Shown here: piece by piece, positions 34,319 through 42,896 of the stretch
Layout of the letters: each line of letters starts with the position of its first letter
How positions within the stretch are numbered: position 1 is the stretch's first letter
NCBI GenBank assembly: GCA_017307165.1
Contig: JAFKGK010000001.1
Coordinates: 653,602 to 717,601, forward strand
Direction of reading: 5' to 3'
Source of the DNA: Candidatus Melainabacteria bacterium
Lineage (GTDB): Bacteria > Cyanobacteriota > Vampirovibrionia > Obscuribacterales > Obscuribacteraceae
DNA: 64,000 nucleotides
Program-made: the position numbers and the translations under genes
The notes under the pieces: model-generated
Seen by the model: only the letters and a program-made list of their open reading frames with translations
Database searches by the model: none
What the model was told of the DNA's origin: nothing

Positions 34319-35956
34319 ATGCCGAGCAAATACGACCTGCAAGACTATATTGCTGCCAGCCTCTATCTCGCCGATAGCCCGGTGACTGCCCGCAATCTGG
34401 GCATCTATCTGGATCTGCCTCTGGAGATCGTACACCAAAATATCCAGGACCTGAGAGCAAAAATCAGGGGCATAGAGCAGGCACAGGCAACCGTAGGTAT
34501 TTTTGCGCAATCTGAGCAAAATCAAAACATACCCATAGCTAATCTTTTGGGGAGGGCAATCAGCGGCCTTGTCGATTTTGCGCGTACAGGCCGCACACCT
34601 GATCTTTTGGTCAGCCTTGCCGGTCCCGAGTTAGTGGCCTATCAGTGGATGACCGGTGACGATGTCTTTGTGTATGAGACCAATGAGGACGGTGCTATTC
34701 GTCATTACGGCTTGGGTAATGGTCTAGATCTTTTGATCCATGATCTCAATGCCATTAGCGAGAGTAAAAACAGCAAATTGGCTGCACTCAACGAATCCTT
34801 TGCAGAAATACGGCGCTTGCGAGGAGATCCTGAAAGTCTCGCCGAAGCCGATAGAGATAGATTGCGCGAGAATACGCTCAAAAGCCAAATCATAGAGCAG
34901 GAGTGGCTTGCCTTTGAGTCGCGAACCACTCTCATCCGGCATTTGATACTCTTTATTTTAGCCCGGACAGTGGTCTCTAACTTGTCTTTGCTAGACAAGG
35001 ACGAACTCGAGGCAATCAGGGGTTATATCCCTCAAATCGATACCAATTTGCCAACTGCCGATCGCTATCTGGCGCTAGCCTTTGCCATTGGTTGCCATCT
35101 CGATGACGATGCCTATGCCAGCCTGCTAAAACTGCCTGTTGCCGAGATCGCCCTTGCTAGGCAGGATTGTCAAAAAAACAATTATTTATTGACACATGGG
35201 CTTTTGCACTTTGTCCAGGATAAGGACAATGCTCAACTCTACTGTCTGCGTCTGCATCCTGATCTCGAAGCCGAGTTTGGATTGTGGCAAGAGCAACGCA
35301 AAGAACGCGCGCAAACCATGCTCAAAGAAAAGCTCGAATTGCGATCCAATGCTCTCGAGCAGCTGGTAGCTGCTATCCAAAAAAGATGTGTCGATCTAGC
35401 CCAGGACAAGAGCAAGCAAGCCTTGGTTGAACTGTTGCAATCCGAATTACCCGATCTTGAAGGTGCTTTAAAAGAAAACTCTGTCCTTATGAAGAGTCTG
35501 GATGCAAGAGTACCTGTATTCAACAGCGAGAGCAAAAACAATGAATTGATCGCTCTCAAGCTCGAAGCCATTGATGGAGTGATCGCAGACTTTGCCAGCC
35601 TCATTGATTTGCACGAGCAGCAGACTGATGCCAATAAAAAGCGGCTCAAGGAGGCTCGTTTGATAGACGAGGCGGGGCTGGCAAGATCTATCGAGCACAA
35701 GCTGGACTTATTGATCTACAAAACGCAAGCACTCAAGAACGAAGCAAGAGTATTGCAGGAACAATTGGAGCGTATCAGGAGCAAAATAATCAAAGCCGCA
35801 AATCACAGTGAGTTATTGTCGATTGCTAGCGCCCCGGCCGTGCAATGCCATCTGGCCATGAGTCTCTCTCGTGCCTTTTTCGAGCAGACAAACGCTTACA
35901 AGGGTTTGGACGATCTACGAGAGATTGCATCCCGTCGAATGCTAAAAAATAGATAG
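34319..35956 (+). CDS. Winged-helix protein with long coiled coil, 545 aa
   Basis: Start ATG 34319; an upstream in-frame start would overlap the previous gene. Residues 5-65 look like a winged-helix domain (YDLQDYIAASLYLADSPVTA; ARNLGIYLDLPLEIVHQNIQ). A glycine-poor middle is followed by a C-terminal third rich in Glu/Lys/Leu with heptad spacing (about residues 340-530), predicted coiled coil. This resembles chromosome-organisation or partition accessory proteins only in outline. I do not recognise a family. Confidence 0.65.
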   Translation: MPSKYDLQDYIAASLYLADSPVTARNLGIYLDLPLEIVHQNIQDLRAKIRGIEQAQATVGIFAQSEQNQNIPIANLLGRAISGLVDFARTGRTPDLLVSLAGPELVAYQWMTGDDVFVYETNEDGAIRHYGLGNGLDLLIHDLNAISESKNSKLAALNESFAEIRRLRGDPESLAEADRDRLRENTLKSQIIEQEWLAFESRTTLIRHLILFILARTVVSNLSLLDKDELEAIRGYIPQIDTNLPTADRYLALAFAIGCHLDDDAYASLLKLPVAEIALARQDCQKNNYLLTHGLLHFVQDKDNAQLYCLRLHPDLEAEFGLWQEQRKERAQTMLKEKLELRSNALEQLVAAIQKRCVDLAQDKSKQALVELLQSELPDLEGALKENSVLMKSLDARVPVFNSESKNNELIALKLEAIDGVIADFASLIDLHEQQTDANKKRLKEARLIDEAGLARSIEHKLDLLIYKTQALKNEARVLQEQLERIRSKIIKAANHSELLSIASAPAVQCHLAMSLSRAFFEQTNAYKGLDDLREIASRRMLKNR

Positions 35957-35965
35957 GCTGTTCTT

Positions 35966-37699
35966 TTATTTTACAAGTGCCTGGATTTGAGCAAAAATCG
36001 TCGTGGGCAAGTGATTTTCGATGGCGTATTGCAAAGCCAGCTCTGCTCCGCCTAGCAAGGCTGCAAGGTCTCTAAAATCCTCAGGTATGCTGGCCGCACC
36101 AAATACGATGCTGACTTGCTTGCCTGCCATGCCCGCCAGTGGCTTTTCGGTTAGTTTTTTGTACAGTCTGTCTGCAAAGATCTTTGACCCTGCTGATTTG
36201 GTGGTTGGCAAGATCATCGCATAGTCAAAGGCATTATAATGGCCTAAGAGGTCCATGTGGCGCTTGGCCTGACCGATGCGACTGACTGCATCCACCAGAG
36301 CCTCGTTGGGCAAGACCCTTTTTTTTGTGGTGCCATCGATGGTGACTATTTCTTTCATCTCAATGATAAAGATCGATAAGGCGCCACGTGCACGGTAGCT
36401 GCGAAAAAACTCTTCTTCTAAAAAGTACAGCATGGCAGGGTAGATAAACAATCCCGTTTCTTCGCGTCTCAGACTCATCATCACTGATTGGATCGCCGCA
36501 CCATCGATAGGCTTGGGGACGAGTTTGAGCTTACGATTGGCTGGGCTGGGCACTGAGATATCGACGACCCCTGCTGCCACCAGATGGTCCAGCGCGGTCA
36601 GTGTCTGCTCGAGGGAGATCTCGTTGCGTTGCGATATCTCGGCTAGACTCGGCTCGCCGTGGATAGACTTGTAGACCCTGGCGACGAATCCTAGATTGAG
36701 AGGACAATCTGGTTGCACCATCTCCTGAAAGGCTGCTTTTGTCAAATTTGGATCGTGCGGCTTAAATGTGCAGCTTGCAGAAAAGCCCGCCTTGCGAAGC
36801 TTTTGATAGATGGGCCCGAGGCGCTTGGCCTGATCCAGCAATGTCTGTACAGTAGCATCCACATTACGCCTTTTTTCGGTTGAGAGCGCGTCGAAAGTAA
36901 ACTCGCCTGACTTCCAGGTCAAAAGCTCGACTACGGCATCGTCGCCGATAAGATCCCCAAGGTGCGCCATATATGGTGCGCCATCGCGAAAAAATATCTC
37001 GCCTGTCTCATATCTGTATTTGAGAGTGAGGTGACCCGTAGCCTGATCCATCGTGATCGCTCGAACCAGTTCGGTCACGGGCAAGGAGTCAAATTTGCCA
37101 CTGGAAGGTATCTTTTTTTGCGGTATTGCGGCTGGTGGTTTTTTTTGCGCCGACATGGCACGTTCGACATCGCTGGCTTTCTTGAGCTTGTTGTCGATTT
37201 GCTGTGGACTTTGCTGAGGCTCTTCTTTGATTTCTTTGATAATTTGGGCATCAGTCTCACGCGGAGGCGCTGAGGCGACTTTGGTAATCTGAGAGATCTG
37301 AGAGATCACCAAATTTGGTGCTTCTTTGGTATCTTTAGGGTCTTTATGTTCTTTCATTTCGCCATCAGAAAACTGCTCGGCGCGTTTGACTTGCTCTGAT
37401 TGCGAAAAACTATTGGTCTCCTCAGCAAAGGCCGTTGTAATCTGTTTATAGATGAGCAAGATATCGTGCGAGGCATACGTGCACAACAATTTGCGTTGGC
37501 CTGAGCGCTCGCTATAGAGCTGCCACTGAGTACTGCCGCCTTTGAGAGGGCAGGTGATGTCCAGGATAAATTGCAGGTTGGCTGCTGATCTCCAGTTGAC
37601 TTGTATTTTCTGTCCTTTTTTTTCCATTGCTTGCGAGAGCAATTGATGCAGGACCGGGATGTCTGGCAGAGATCTAAGCTGGTTTCCTATTTTTCTCAT
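35966..37699 (-). CDS. DUF4388 protein with degenerate GGDEF-like C-terminus
   Basis: 577 aa, with three visible regions. Residues 1-110 are an N-terminal domain not assigned to a family. Residues about 110-195 form a polar, Lys/Gln-rich linker. A DUF4388 (PATAN-like) domain follows at about 200-290 (FDSLPVTELVRAITMDQATG; GEIFFRDGAPYMAHLGDLIG). The last 140 residues follow a diguanylate-cyclase layout (RGALSIFIIEMKEI; MDLLGHYNAFDYAMILPTTK), with the active-site RYGGDEF replaced by HYNAFDY. It is therefore predicted to be inactive as a cyclase and could be a c-di-GMP-binding or protein-binding module. It lies 17 bp downstream of the pseudouridine synthase gene. Confidence 0.75.
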   Translation of the reverse strand: MRKIGNQLRSLPDIPVLHQLLSQAMEKKGQKIQVNWRSAANLQFILDITCPLKGGSTQWQLYSERSGQRKLLCTYASHDILLIYKQITTAFAEETNSFSQSEQVKRAEQFSDGEMKEHKDPKDTKEAPNLVISQISQITKVASAPPRETDAQIIKEIKEEPQQSPQQIDNKLKKASDVERAMSAQKKPPAAIPQKKIPSSGKFDSLPVTELVRAITMDQATGHLTLKYRYETGEIFFRDGAPYMAHLGDLIGDDAVVELLTWKSGEFTFDALSTEKRRNVDATVQTLLDQAKRLGPIYQKLRKAGFSASCTFKPHDPNLTKAAFQEMVQPDCPLNLGFVARVYKSIHGEPSLAEISQRNEISLEQTLTALDHLVAAGVVDISVPSPANRKLKLVPKPIDGAAIQSVMMSLRREETGLFIYPAMLYFLEEEFFRSYRARGALSIFIIEMKEIVTIDGTTKKRVLPNEALVDAVSRIGQAKRHMDLLGHYNAFDYAMILPTTKSAGSKIFADRLYKKLTEKPLAGMAGKQVSIVFGAASIPEDFRDLAALLGGAELALQYAIENHLPTTIFAQIQALVK

Positions 37700-37716
37700 A
37701 TCAACGTCTTTTGGGA

Positions 37717-38448
37717 TCAGTCTATTTTCGCGCCTTTATCCCCATGCGGCCACATTGACAACTCTTTTAGAAGCGATTCTAATTGTCCGGAAGGCGCGGC
37801 GTAAAGAGAAATAGGATGGCCTGCGGGATGGTCAAATTGCAGTCCATGCGCATGGAGTGCCAGTCTCTGAAAGGCATGGTGCTCACGAAAATATTTATTT
37901 ATTTCACCCTTGCCATAACGTACGTCACCGATTATGGGGTGGGACAGATGCTTGAGATGCATCCTAATTTGATGCATACGACCAGTCAAAGGCCTGGCCT
38001 GGATAAGAGAAATGGCTCTCCTTTGGCCATCAGCAGGAGCGTGCGCTAAAGGAGCAAAGACTGTGACTGCTTGTAGTTTTTCTAAGCTGTTAGTGATTTG
38101 ATGGTAGCGTCGCTTTTGTCTGACAGGATGGTCCAGTGTGATCGGCGCGGCAAAATGTCCGCGTACGAGAGCTAGATAGGTCTTTTGCACTTTTTGGCCC
38201 TGCAATATTTGCTGCATGTACCTGGCGCAATCGGCATCCAGGGCAAAGACCACCAGGCCGCTAGTGCCTCGATCGAGGCGATGCACAGCATATACTGGTC
38301 GCCGGGCATAATAATCGCGTGCGATATCGGCCAGGCAGATAGGATCGCGGTCAAGTCCGCGATGCACGATCATGCCTGAAGGCTTGTCCAGGACCAGGAG
38401 TCTATCGTCTTGGTAGATCAGAGCAGGCTTAAATAAATCGTCCGTCAC
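37717..38448 (-). CDS. RluA-family RNA pseudouridine synthase (TruC/RluD-like)
   Basis: 243 aa. Isomerises specific uridines to pseudouridine in tRNA or rRNA. Catalytic motif HRLDRGTSG (Asp nucleophile) at about residue 56, plus RPLTGRMHQIRMHLKHL near residue 155 and the terminal QFDHPAGHPISLYAP-like end. The short length without an S4 domain suits a TruC-type tRNA enzyme, but the exact target is undetermined. Its start overlaps the 3' end of ychJ by 20 bp, so the two are translationally coupled. Confidence 0.9.
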   Translation of the reverse strand: MTDDLFKPALIYQDDRLLVLDKPSGMIVHRGLDRDPICLADIARDYYARRPVYAVHRLDRGTSGLVVFALDADCARYMQQILQGQKVQKTYLALVRGHFAAPITLDHPVRQKRRYHQITNSLEKLQAVTVFAPLAHAPADGQRRAISLIQARPLTGRMHQIRMHLKHLSHPIIGDVRYGKGEINKYFREHHAFQRLALHAHGLQFDHPAGHPISLYAAPSGQLESLLKELSMWPHGDKGAKID

Positions 38449-38842
38449 GATAGAGCCATCTGCCTTTTTGCCTGACGAAAGATGAAACCTCGGTCATTGC
38501 AGCGATCTGCGAGTCCTGGCGCATGTGCGCAGTAAAGGTCACCTCGGCTCGATCAGGATCCTTGGGATCGGGGCTGAACTCTCTGATACGCAAGCCATCA
38601 AAATGGCTCCGGGCCGCAAATTGATCGAGATCGCTGCGCCACTTATTGCGATCGGCCTCGTAGTGAGGGTTGTCTGGATGAGTGGTGTCCATGATGTAGT
38701 CGCTCAAACCCAGGGCATATGCCGCATAGCGTGAGCGCATCAATTTGAGCGCGTCGGGTGCCGGCTCTCCTTTGTGAAAAGGTTGGCAGCATTTGTGATA
38801 CATAATGGTGCTATGACAAGGGCAAGGCATAAATCTCGACAT
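38429..38842 (-). CDS. ychJ: YchJ/UPF0225 family protein (SEC-C zinc motif)
   Basis: 137 aa. N-terminal SEC-C zinc-binding motif CPCHSTIMYHKCC, then the UPF0225 domain (ALKLMRSRYAAYALGLSDYI; FSPDPKDPDRAEVTF). Function unknown; the family is widespread and often sits with RNA-processing or protein-quality genes. It overlaps the pseudouridine synthase by 20 bp. Only 20 bp separates its start from the divergent TPR gene, within which a palindrome lies. Confidence 0.88.
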   Translation of the reverse strand: MSRFMPCPCHSTIMYHKCCQPFHKGEPAPDALKLMRSRYAAYALGLSDYIMDTTHPDNPHYEADRNKWRSDLDQFAARSHFDGLRIREFSPDPKDPDRAEVTFTAHMRQDSQIAAMTEVSSFVRQKGRWLYRDGRFI

Positions 38843-38844
38843 GG

Positions 38845-38859
38845 CCTGATATTATCAGG
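38845..38859. promoter_or_regulatory. Perfect 15-bp palindrome between divergent start codons
   Basis: CCTGATA-T-TATCAGG fills most of the 20-bp gap between ychJ and the 205-aa TPR gene. Each arm also supplies the AGG of a ribosome site on its own strand. It could be an operator, or coincidental base pairing at two ribosome sites. Confidence 0.45.
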
Positions 38860-38862
38860 TGC

Positions 38863-39480
38863 ATGAAAGTTTTAGCAGCATTAACGATTGCTTTGAGCGT
38901 CTTTGCGGTGAATAGAGCGATGGCCGGGGATTTTCCCGGCAAGGGCGATCGGTCAGCCTGGGGTGATGCCTTGCCGCATTACAATCTGGGCAATCGCTAT
39001 CTCGAAAAAAAACGTTATGACGACGCTGTCGAAGAGTATCAGAAAGCCATCGATCTATATGATCAAGATGCTGACTTTCATCTCAATATGGGCGTGGCTT
39101 ATCGCAAGAGCGAGGATTTTGATCTGGCCGAGCAGTGCTTTAGACGGGCCATTGCCATCAATGACAAAGACTGGATGGCCTGGAGCGATCTGGCCAATAG
39201 CCTGCTCAAGCAAAACAAGCTCAAAGAATGTGCCGATACTTTTAAACAATGCCTCAAACGCAAGCCACCAGCAGCTGAAGTCGCCGCGATACAAAAAGAC
39301 ATAGCAGATATCCAAAAGATACTTGACATGCAGGCTCCGAAACCCCAGGCCAAGCCTGAGGCCAAAACTTTAAAGCCCCAGACCAAGCTCGTAAAAACCG
39401 AAGGCAAGATGATAAAGCCTGTTAAACCCAGGCAGGCGCCTCAAAAAGCAGACGAGAGCGGATGGGACTACATTAAATAG
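38863..39480 (+). CDS. Exported tetratricopeptide-repeat protein
   Basis: 205 aa. Signal peptide (LAALTIALSVFAVNRAMA, cleavage near residue 22) and three to four TPRs (HYNLGNRYLEKKRYDDAVEE; FHLNMGVAYRKSEDFDLAEQ; AWSDLANSLLKQNKLKECAD). The C-terminal 60 residues are Lys/Pro/Gln-rich and low-complexity. Probably a periplasmic scaffold. The next gene on the strand starts 60 bp later. Confidence 0.85.
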   Translation: MKVLAALTIALSVFAVNRAMAGDFPGKGDRSAWGDALPHYNLGNRYLEKKRYDDAVEEYQKAIDLYDQDADFHLNMGVAYRKSEDFDLAEQCFRRAIAINDKDWMAWSDLANSLLKQNKLKECADTFKQCLKRKPPAAEVAAIQKDIADIQKILDMQAPKPQAKPEAKTLKPQTKLVKTEGKMIKPVKPRQAPQKADESGWDYIK

Positions 39481-39540
39481 CAAACGTTGACATGAGGAGT
39501 CGCTTGTGACAACCTTAGTTCTGTTTTTACCCATGTAAAG

Positions 39541-40113
39541 GTGCCTGTCTTGGAAACTTTGCTAGAAAAAAAGCTTGAACAACCTGAAGCAAAAATTTCG
39601 TCCGAGCCTTATGTTGTTCAAACTGCAGATATCGACGAAGTCACCGGTCGCAAGATCGCTCGTGAAGCTCTGGTCATGGGGGCCGGTCAGGCTGCCATCA
39701 AAGTCGGCATCGCTCTGGCTGCCCTCGGTACCATCGCTTATGCAGCAATATGGGCTTTCAACCAGATCACTCGCCCCATAAACAAAGAACAACCCACTTA
39801 TCAGGTAGACTCCAAGGCTCCGAGCTCCACGCCGATCCGCGTAGTCGATCCCAAAGATCAGCAACAGCAAGCAGGCGGTGCCATTACCAGCGATGCAGGT
39901 GCCAGCCAAAAGCCAGCAGTAGCTGCTCGCATCTCCAGTACCAAGATCAAACATCGCAAAACCTCAAGCCATGGCAAATACAAAAATGGCAAGGTGATGA
40001 GAGTGAGCAATGGCTCCAATTCACTGTCCAGAGTACGTTGGGCTGGCGATCAGCCTCGCGGTGGCCGCATCACCTATCAAGACGGCAATATCACCGAGTA
40101 TTCGTGGCACTAA
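39541..40113 (+). CDS. Single-pass membrane protein with basic C-terminus, 190 aa
   Basis: No family recognised. Hydrophilic N-terminus, one strong membrane helix (AAIKVGIALAALGTIAYAAI, about residues 51-70), then a proline/serine linker and a basic tail (KIKHRKTSSHGKYKNGKVMR). The GTG at 39541 is the longest start; a TTG at 39550 is better placed for the AAAGGTG ribosome site six bases upstream, so translation may begin there. It overlaps the next gene by 10 bp. Confidence 0.6.
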   Translation: MPVLETLLEKKLEQPEAKISSEPYVVQTADIDEVTGRKIAREALVMGAGQAAIKVGIALAALGTIAYAAIWAFNQITRPINKEQPTYQVDSKAPSSTPIRVVDPKDQQQQAGGAITSDAGASQKPAVAARISSTKIKHRKTSSHGKYKNGKVMRVSNGSNSLSRVRWAGDQPRGGRITYQDGNITEYSWH

Positions 40114-41192
40114 ATCGATCTCTAAGTCTGGTTTTATGTTTGATTTTGTGCGGCAGCTTGTGTTTGCCTGCGGCTGCGCAAAAAACACAGACACCTGTGG
40201 TGCAAAAAGCAATTCGCCTGGTAGGCCAGATCAGCCAGATGGCTTTGATGTGCATGGCTGCTGGACTGTCACTCGACGATTATGATCTGCCCTCTTATGT
40301 CACTAAAGTAAAAATGGGCACTCCAGCGCAGTACGCCAATGTCCTCGAAGGCGATCGAGTGATATCGGTCAAGGGCAGCGAGACCAAATTGACCATGGTG
40401 ATTGAAAGAAAAAAGCAGCGCTATCAAGTCGACATACCTATCCGTATGGAAGCAGTGCGTCAGAGAATGACCGAGGTCTCTCGCGAAGAAGAAGTCAGGC
40501 TGAAGCTCAAAGCTGGCAAGCCGGTAGAAGACAATCGTCCAGATTTGGATCGCGAGCAATTTTTGCGCACTCTCAGTCCGTATCAAGTGGTGCTGATGAT
40601 CGACCGCTCAGGCTCGATGAATGGTGGATTGGGTATCGGAGACTTTGATATATCGAGGTTTTCGTGGTGCCGTCAGGAGATGACCGACTTTGCGCAGTTT
40701 TGTGATACCAAAAAGCTCGCTGGTGGTATCACTGTGGTGCCCTTTGCAGAGTCATTCGAGGTCAAGGACGATGCCACGCCAAAAGACGTGCAAGATATAT
40801 TTGACACCACGGTGCCGACGGGACAGACCAATATCTATGCCCCGCTCAAATACGTTATTGCGCGTCATCTAAAAGAACCGGACCACGAGCACAAGCCCTT
40901 ATTGATAGTCGTCCTGACCGACGGCATGCCTAACGAAGGTGGCGCCGTAGATACTCTCATTGCCGAGACCTCAAATATCCTCAAGCAAAATAGCGAGATC
41001 ATCATTACTTTTCTCGTTATCGGCGACGCTCCCGAAGGCGACGAATTGATACGTTATTTAGATTCGGGGCTTGGTGTGCGCAATGATATCGTCAATAGTA
41101 TCCCCTTCAACAGGCTGCTCGAGATGGGCCTAAAACGCGCGATCTTTGATACGGTCAAGCGTGCGGATACAGGATCGTATCTCAAGATCTAA
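40104..41192 (+). CDS. Exported PDZ-like plus von Willebrand factor A domain protein
   Basis: 362 aa from GTG 40104, overlapping the previous gene's stop by 10 bp; longer upstream frames are shadows. Signal peptide (SLVLCLILCGSLCLPAAAQ). Residues 60-110 resemble a PDZ loop (TKVKMGTPAQYANVLEGDRV; PAQ-like and GDRVI). A vWA domain follows at about residue 155 with the metal-ion-dependent adhesion site DRSGSMN, the Thr in TNIYAPL and TDGMPNEG. It probably binds partner proteins outside the inner membrane. The 3' end overlaps purK by 4 bp, tail to tail. Confidence 0.8.
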   Translation: MALNRSLSLVLCLILCGSLCLPAAAQKTQTPVVQKAIRLVGQISQMALMCMAAGLSLDDYDLPSYVTKVKMGTPAQYANVLEGDRVISVKGSETKLTMVIERKKQRYQVDIPIRMEAVRQRMTEVSREEEVRLKLKAGKPVEDNRPDLDREQFLRTLSPYQVVLMIDRSGSMNGGLGIGDFDISRFSWCRQEMTDFAQFCDTKKLAGGITVVPFAESFEVKDDATPKDVQDIFDTTVPTGQTNIYAPLKYVIARHLKEPDHEHKPLLIVVLTDGMPNEGGAVDTLIAETSNILKQNSEIIITFLVIGDAPEGDELIRYLDSGLGVRNDIVNSIPFNRLLEMGLKRAIFDTVKRADTGSYLKI

Positions 41193-42385
41193 ATCCCGAG
41201 CGTTTTGCAAGCTGCCTGGGCTGCTTCTCTACTTTCAGCATGCACGATCACATGGCCCATCTTGCGCTTTTTGCGAGGCTCTCCCTTGCCGTAGACAAAT
41301 AGCTCCTGGATCGATTCGCCGTTGGCAAACGTGGCTGTAGAAAGCTTGGCCCAATCCGGCTCGAGCAAGCGATCATCGCGATACCAAAAATCGCCAAGCA
41401 GGTTTTGCATGATGAAATGGCCTGGATTGGAGGTAATCTCCACAAAGGGCAGATCAAGTAGGACGCGGCTCAAAAGGTCAAACTGGCTCTCGCTCGTCGC
41501 CCTGCGAGTGACGTGCCCTGAGTTGTGAGGTCTGGGCGCATACTCATTGACGAGTACTTGTGGGCCTTTTTGTGGATCGTGAGTGCCGATAAAAAATTCT
41601 ACTGCCAAAATGCCGCAGAGATCCAAACTATGAGCTAGAGTGATGGCACAGTCGCGCATGATCTCGGCATGTTCTGGCGATACCATGGCCGGTACTATCG
41701 TCGTATCCAAAATCGAGTTGCGATGCTTGTTTTCAAAAACCGGCAGAGTCTTGATTTCGCCCTGGGCATTGCGGGCGATTATCACCGAGGCTTCTGCCTC
41801 GAGATCCACCAGTCTTTCGAGTACAAGCGGAGTGCCGGCATGGCAGGTGGCCAAAAAATCACCGAGGTCATCTTGTGAGCGCAATAGCCACTGCCCTTTG
41901 CCATCATAGCCGCCGGTCAGGGTCTTGGCCATGAGCGGATAGCCAAAGGACTCGACATGATCTTTCAGATTGATCTCTGTTTTGCCGTCCAATATCATAT
42001 ATGGTGCCAGTGGCAGGCCGCAGGATTTGATAAAGTCTTTTTCTCTGGCTCTATGCTGCGAGGTCTCCAGGGCCTTGAGTCCTGGTCTCAATTTGCCAGC
42101 CTCGGCCAGGCCGACAAAAGACTCGGCAGGCAGATGCTCAAACTCATAAGTGACATAGTCGCATCTGGCGGCTAGCTCGGCCAGGGCCTTTTGGTCGGTA
42201 TAGGAGCTTATTATGCTCTCGTCGGCTTCGCGGTGACCGCAGGCATTTGGGTCTGGATCATAAGCGATCACTCTCACATCGCTGCCAAAGGATTTGAGGC
42301 TGGTAGCCAGCATGAGACCCAGTTGACCGGCTCCGAGTATGCCGATGGTTTTTTTATTGCTCAAGTTTAAATACCTTGTTGCCAT
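41189..42385 (-). CDS. purK: N5-carboxyaminoimidazole ribonucleotide synthase (PurK)
   Basis: ATP-dependent carboxylation of AIR to N5-CAIR in de novo purine synthesis. 398 aa from ATG 42385, which has AGAGG six bases upstream; a longer frame reaches into purE. Motifs [13 protein letters not shown], the ATP-grasp block with [10 protein letters not shown] and [12 protein letters not shown], and the [14 protein letters not shown] block are present. It is the last gene of the operon and overlaps purE by 32 bp. It works as a pair with PurE. Confidence 0.96.
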   Translation of the reverse strand: MATRYLNLSNKKTIGILGAGQLGLMLATSLKSFGSDVRVIAYDPDPNACGHREADESIISSYTDQKALAELAARCDYVTYEFEHLPAESFVGLAEAGKLRPGLKALETSQHRAREKDFIKSCGLPLAPYMILDGKTEINLKDHVESFGYPLMAKTLTGGYDGKGQWLLRSQDDLGDFLATCHAGTPLVLERLVDLEAEASVIIARNAQGEIKTLPVFENKHRNSILDTTIVPAMVSPEHAEIMRDCAITLAHSLDLCGILAVEFFIGTHDPQKGPQVLVNEYAPRPHNSGHVTRRATSESQFDLLSRVLLDLPFVEITSNPGHFIMQNLLGDFWYRDDRLLEPDWAKLSTATFANGESIQELFVYGKGEPRKKRKMGHVIVHAESREAAQAACKTLGI

Positions 42386-42884
42386 CGACCGCCTCTTGCT
42401 TGCGCTTGGCGCGATCGTTTGCAAGATATGGGCTGAGGTGCTCGTAACCAGGACTAAGCGCCAGTATCTGCAAGGCAAATAGGCCGGCGTTGGCAGCGCC
42501 GGCCTTGCCGATGGCAAAGGTCGCAGTCGGGATGCCCTTGGGCATCTGCACGATGGAGAGCAGAGAGTCTACGCCGTGCAGAGCGCTGGATAGAACGGGC
42601 ACGCCAAGGACTGGCACCACTGTCAGTGCTGAGAGCATGCCTGGCAGATGCGCGGCTCCGCCAGCGCCAGCGATGATCACTCGCAGGCCTCTGTCGGAGG
42701 CACCTTTGCCATACTCAAACAGGAGATCGGGCGTGCGATGCGCACTTACAACCTGTATTTCGTATGGCACCCCTGCATCCTTGATAATGTCCTCGGCGGC
42801 CTTCATGGTCTCATAGTCGGAGGAGCTACCCATGACTATGCCTACGACTGCACATCCGCCCTGTTTTGTATTTGATTGCGTCAT
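42354..42884 (-). CDS. purE: N5-CAIR mutase (PurE class I)
   Basis: 176 aa, moves the carboxyl group to give CAIR. Motifs [20 protein letters not shown] and [10 protein letters not shown] near the start, then [12 protein letters not shown] and [18 protein letters not shown] C-terminal ([14 protein letters not shown]). Class I (bacterial) by length and by coupling with PurK. 12 bp separates it from purH. Confidence 0.97.
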   Translation of the reverse strand: MTQSNTKQGGCAVVGIVMGSSSDYETMKAAEDIIKDAGVPYEIQVVSAHRTPDLLFEYGKGASDRGLRVIIAGAGGAAHLPGMLSALTVVPVLGVPVLSSALHGVDSLLSIVQMPKGIPTATFAIGKAGAANAGLFALQILALSPGYEHLSPYLANDRAKRKQEAVDGNKVFKLEQ

Positions 42885-42896
42885 TTATTTCTGATC

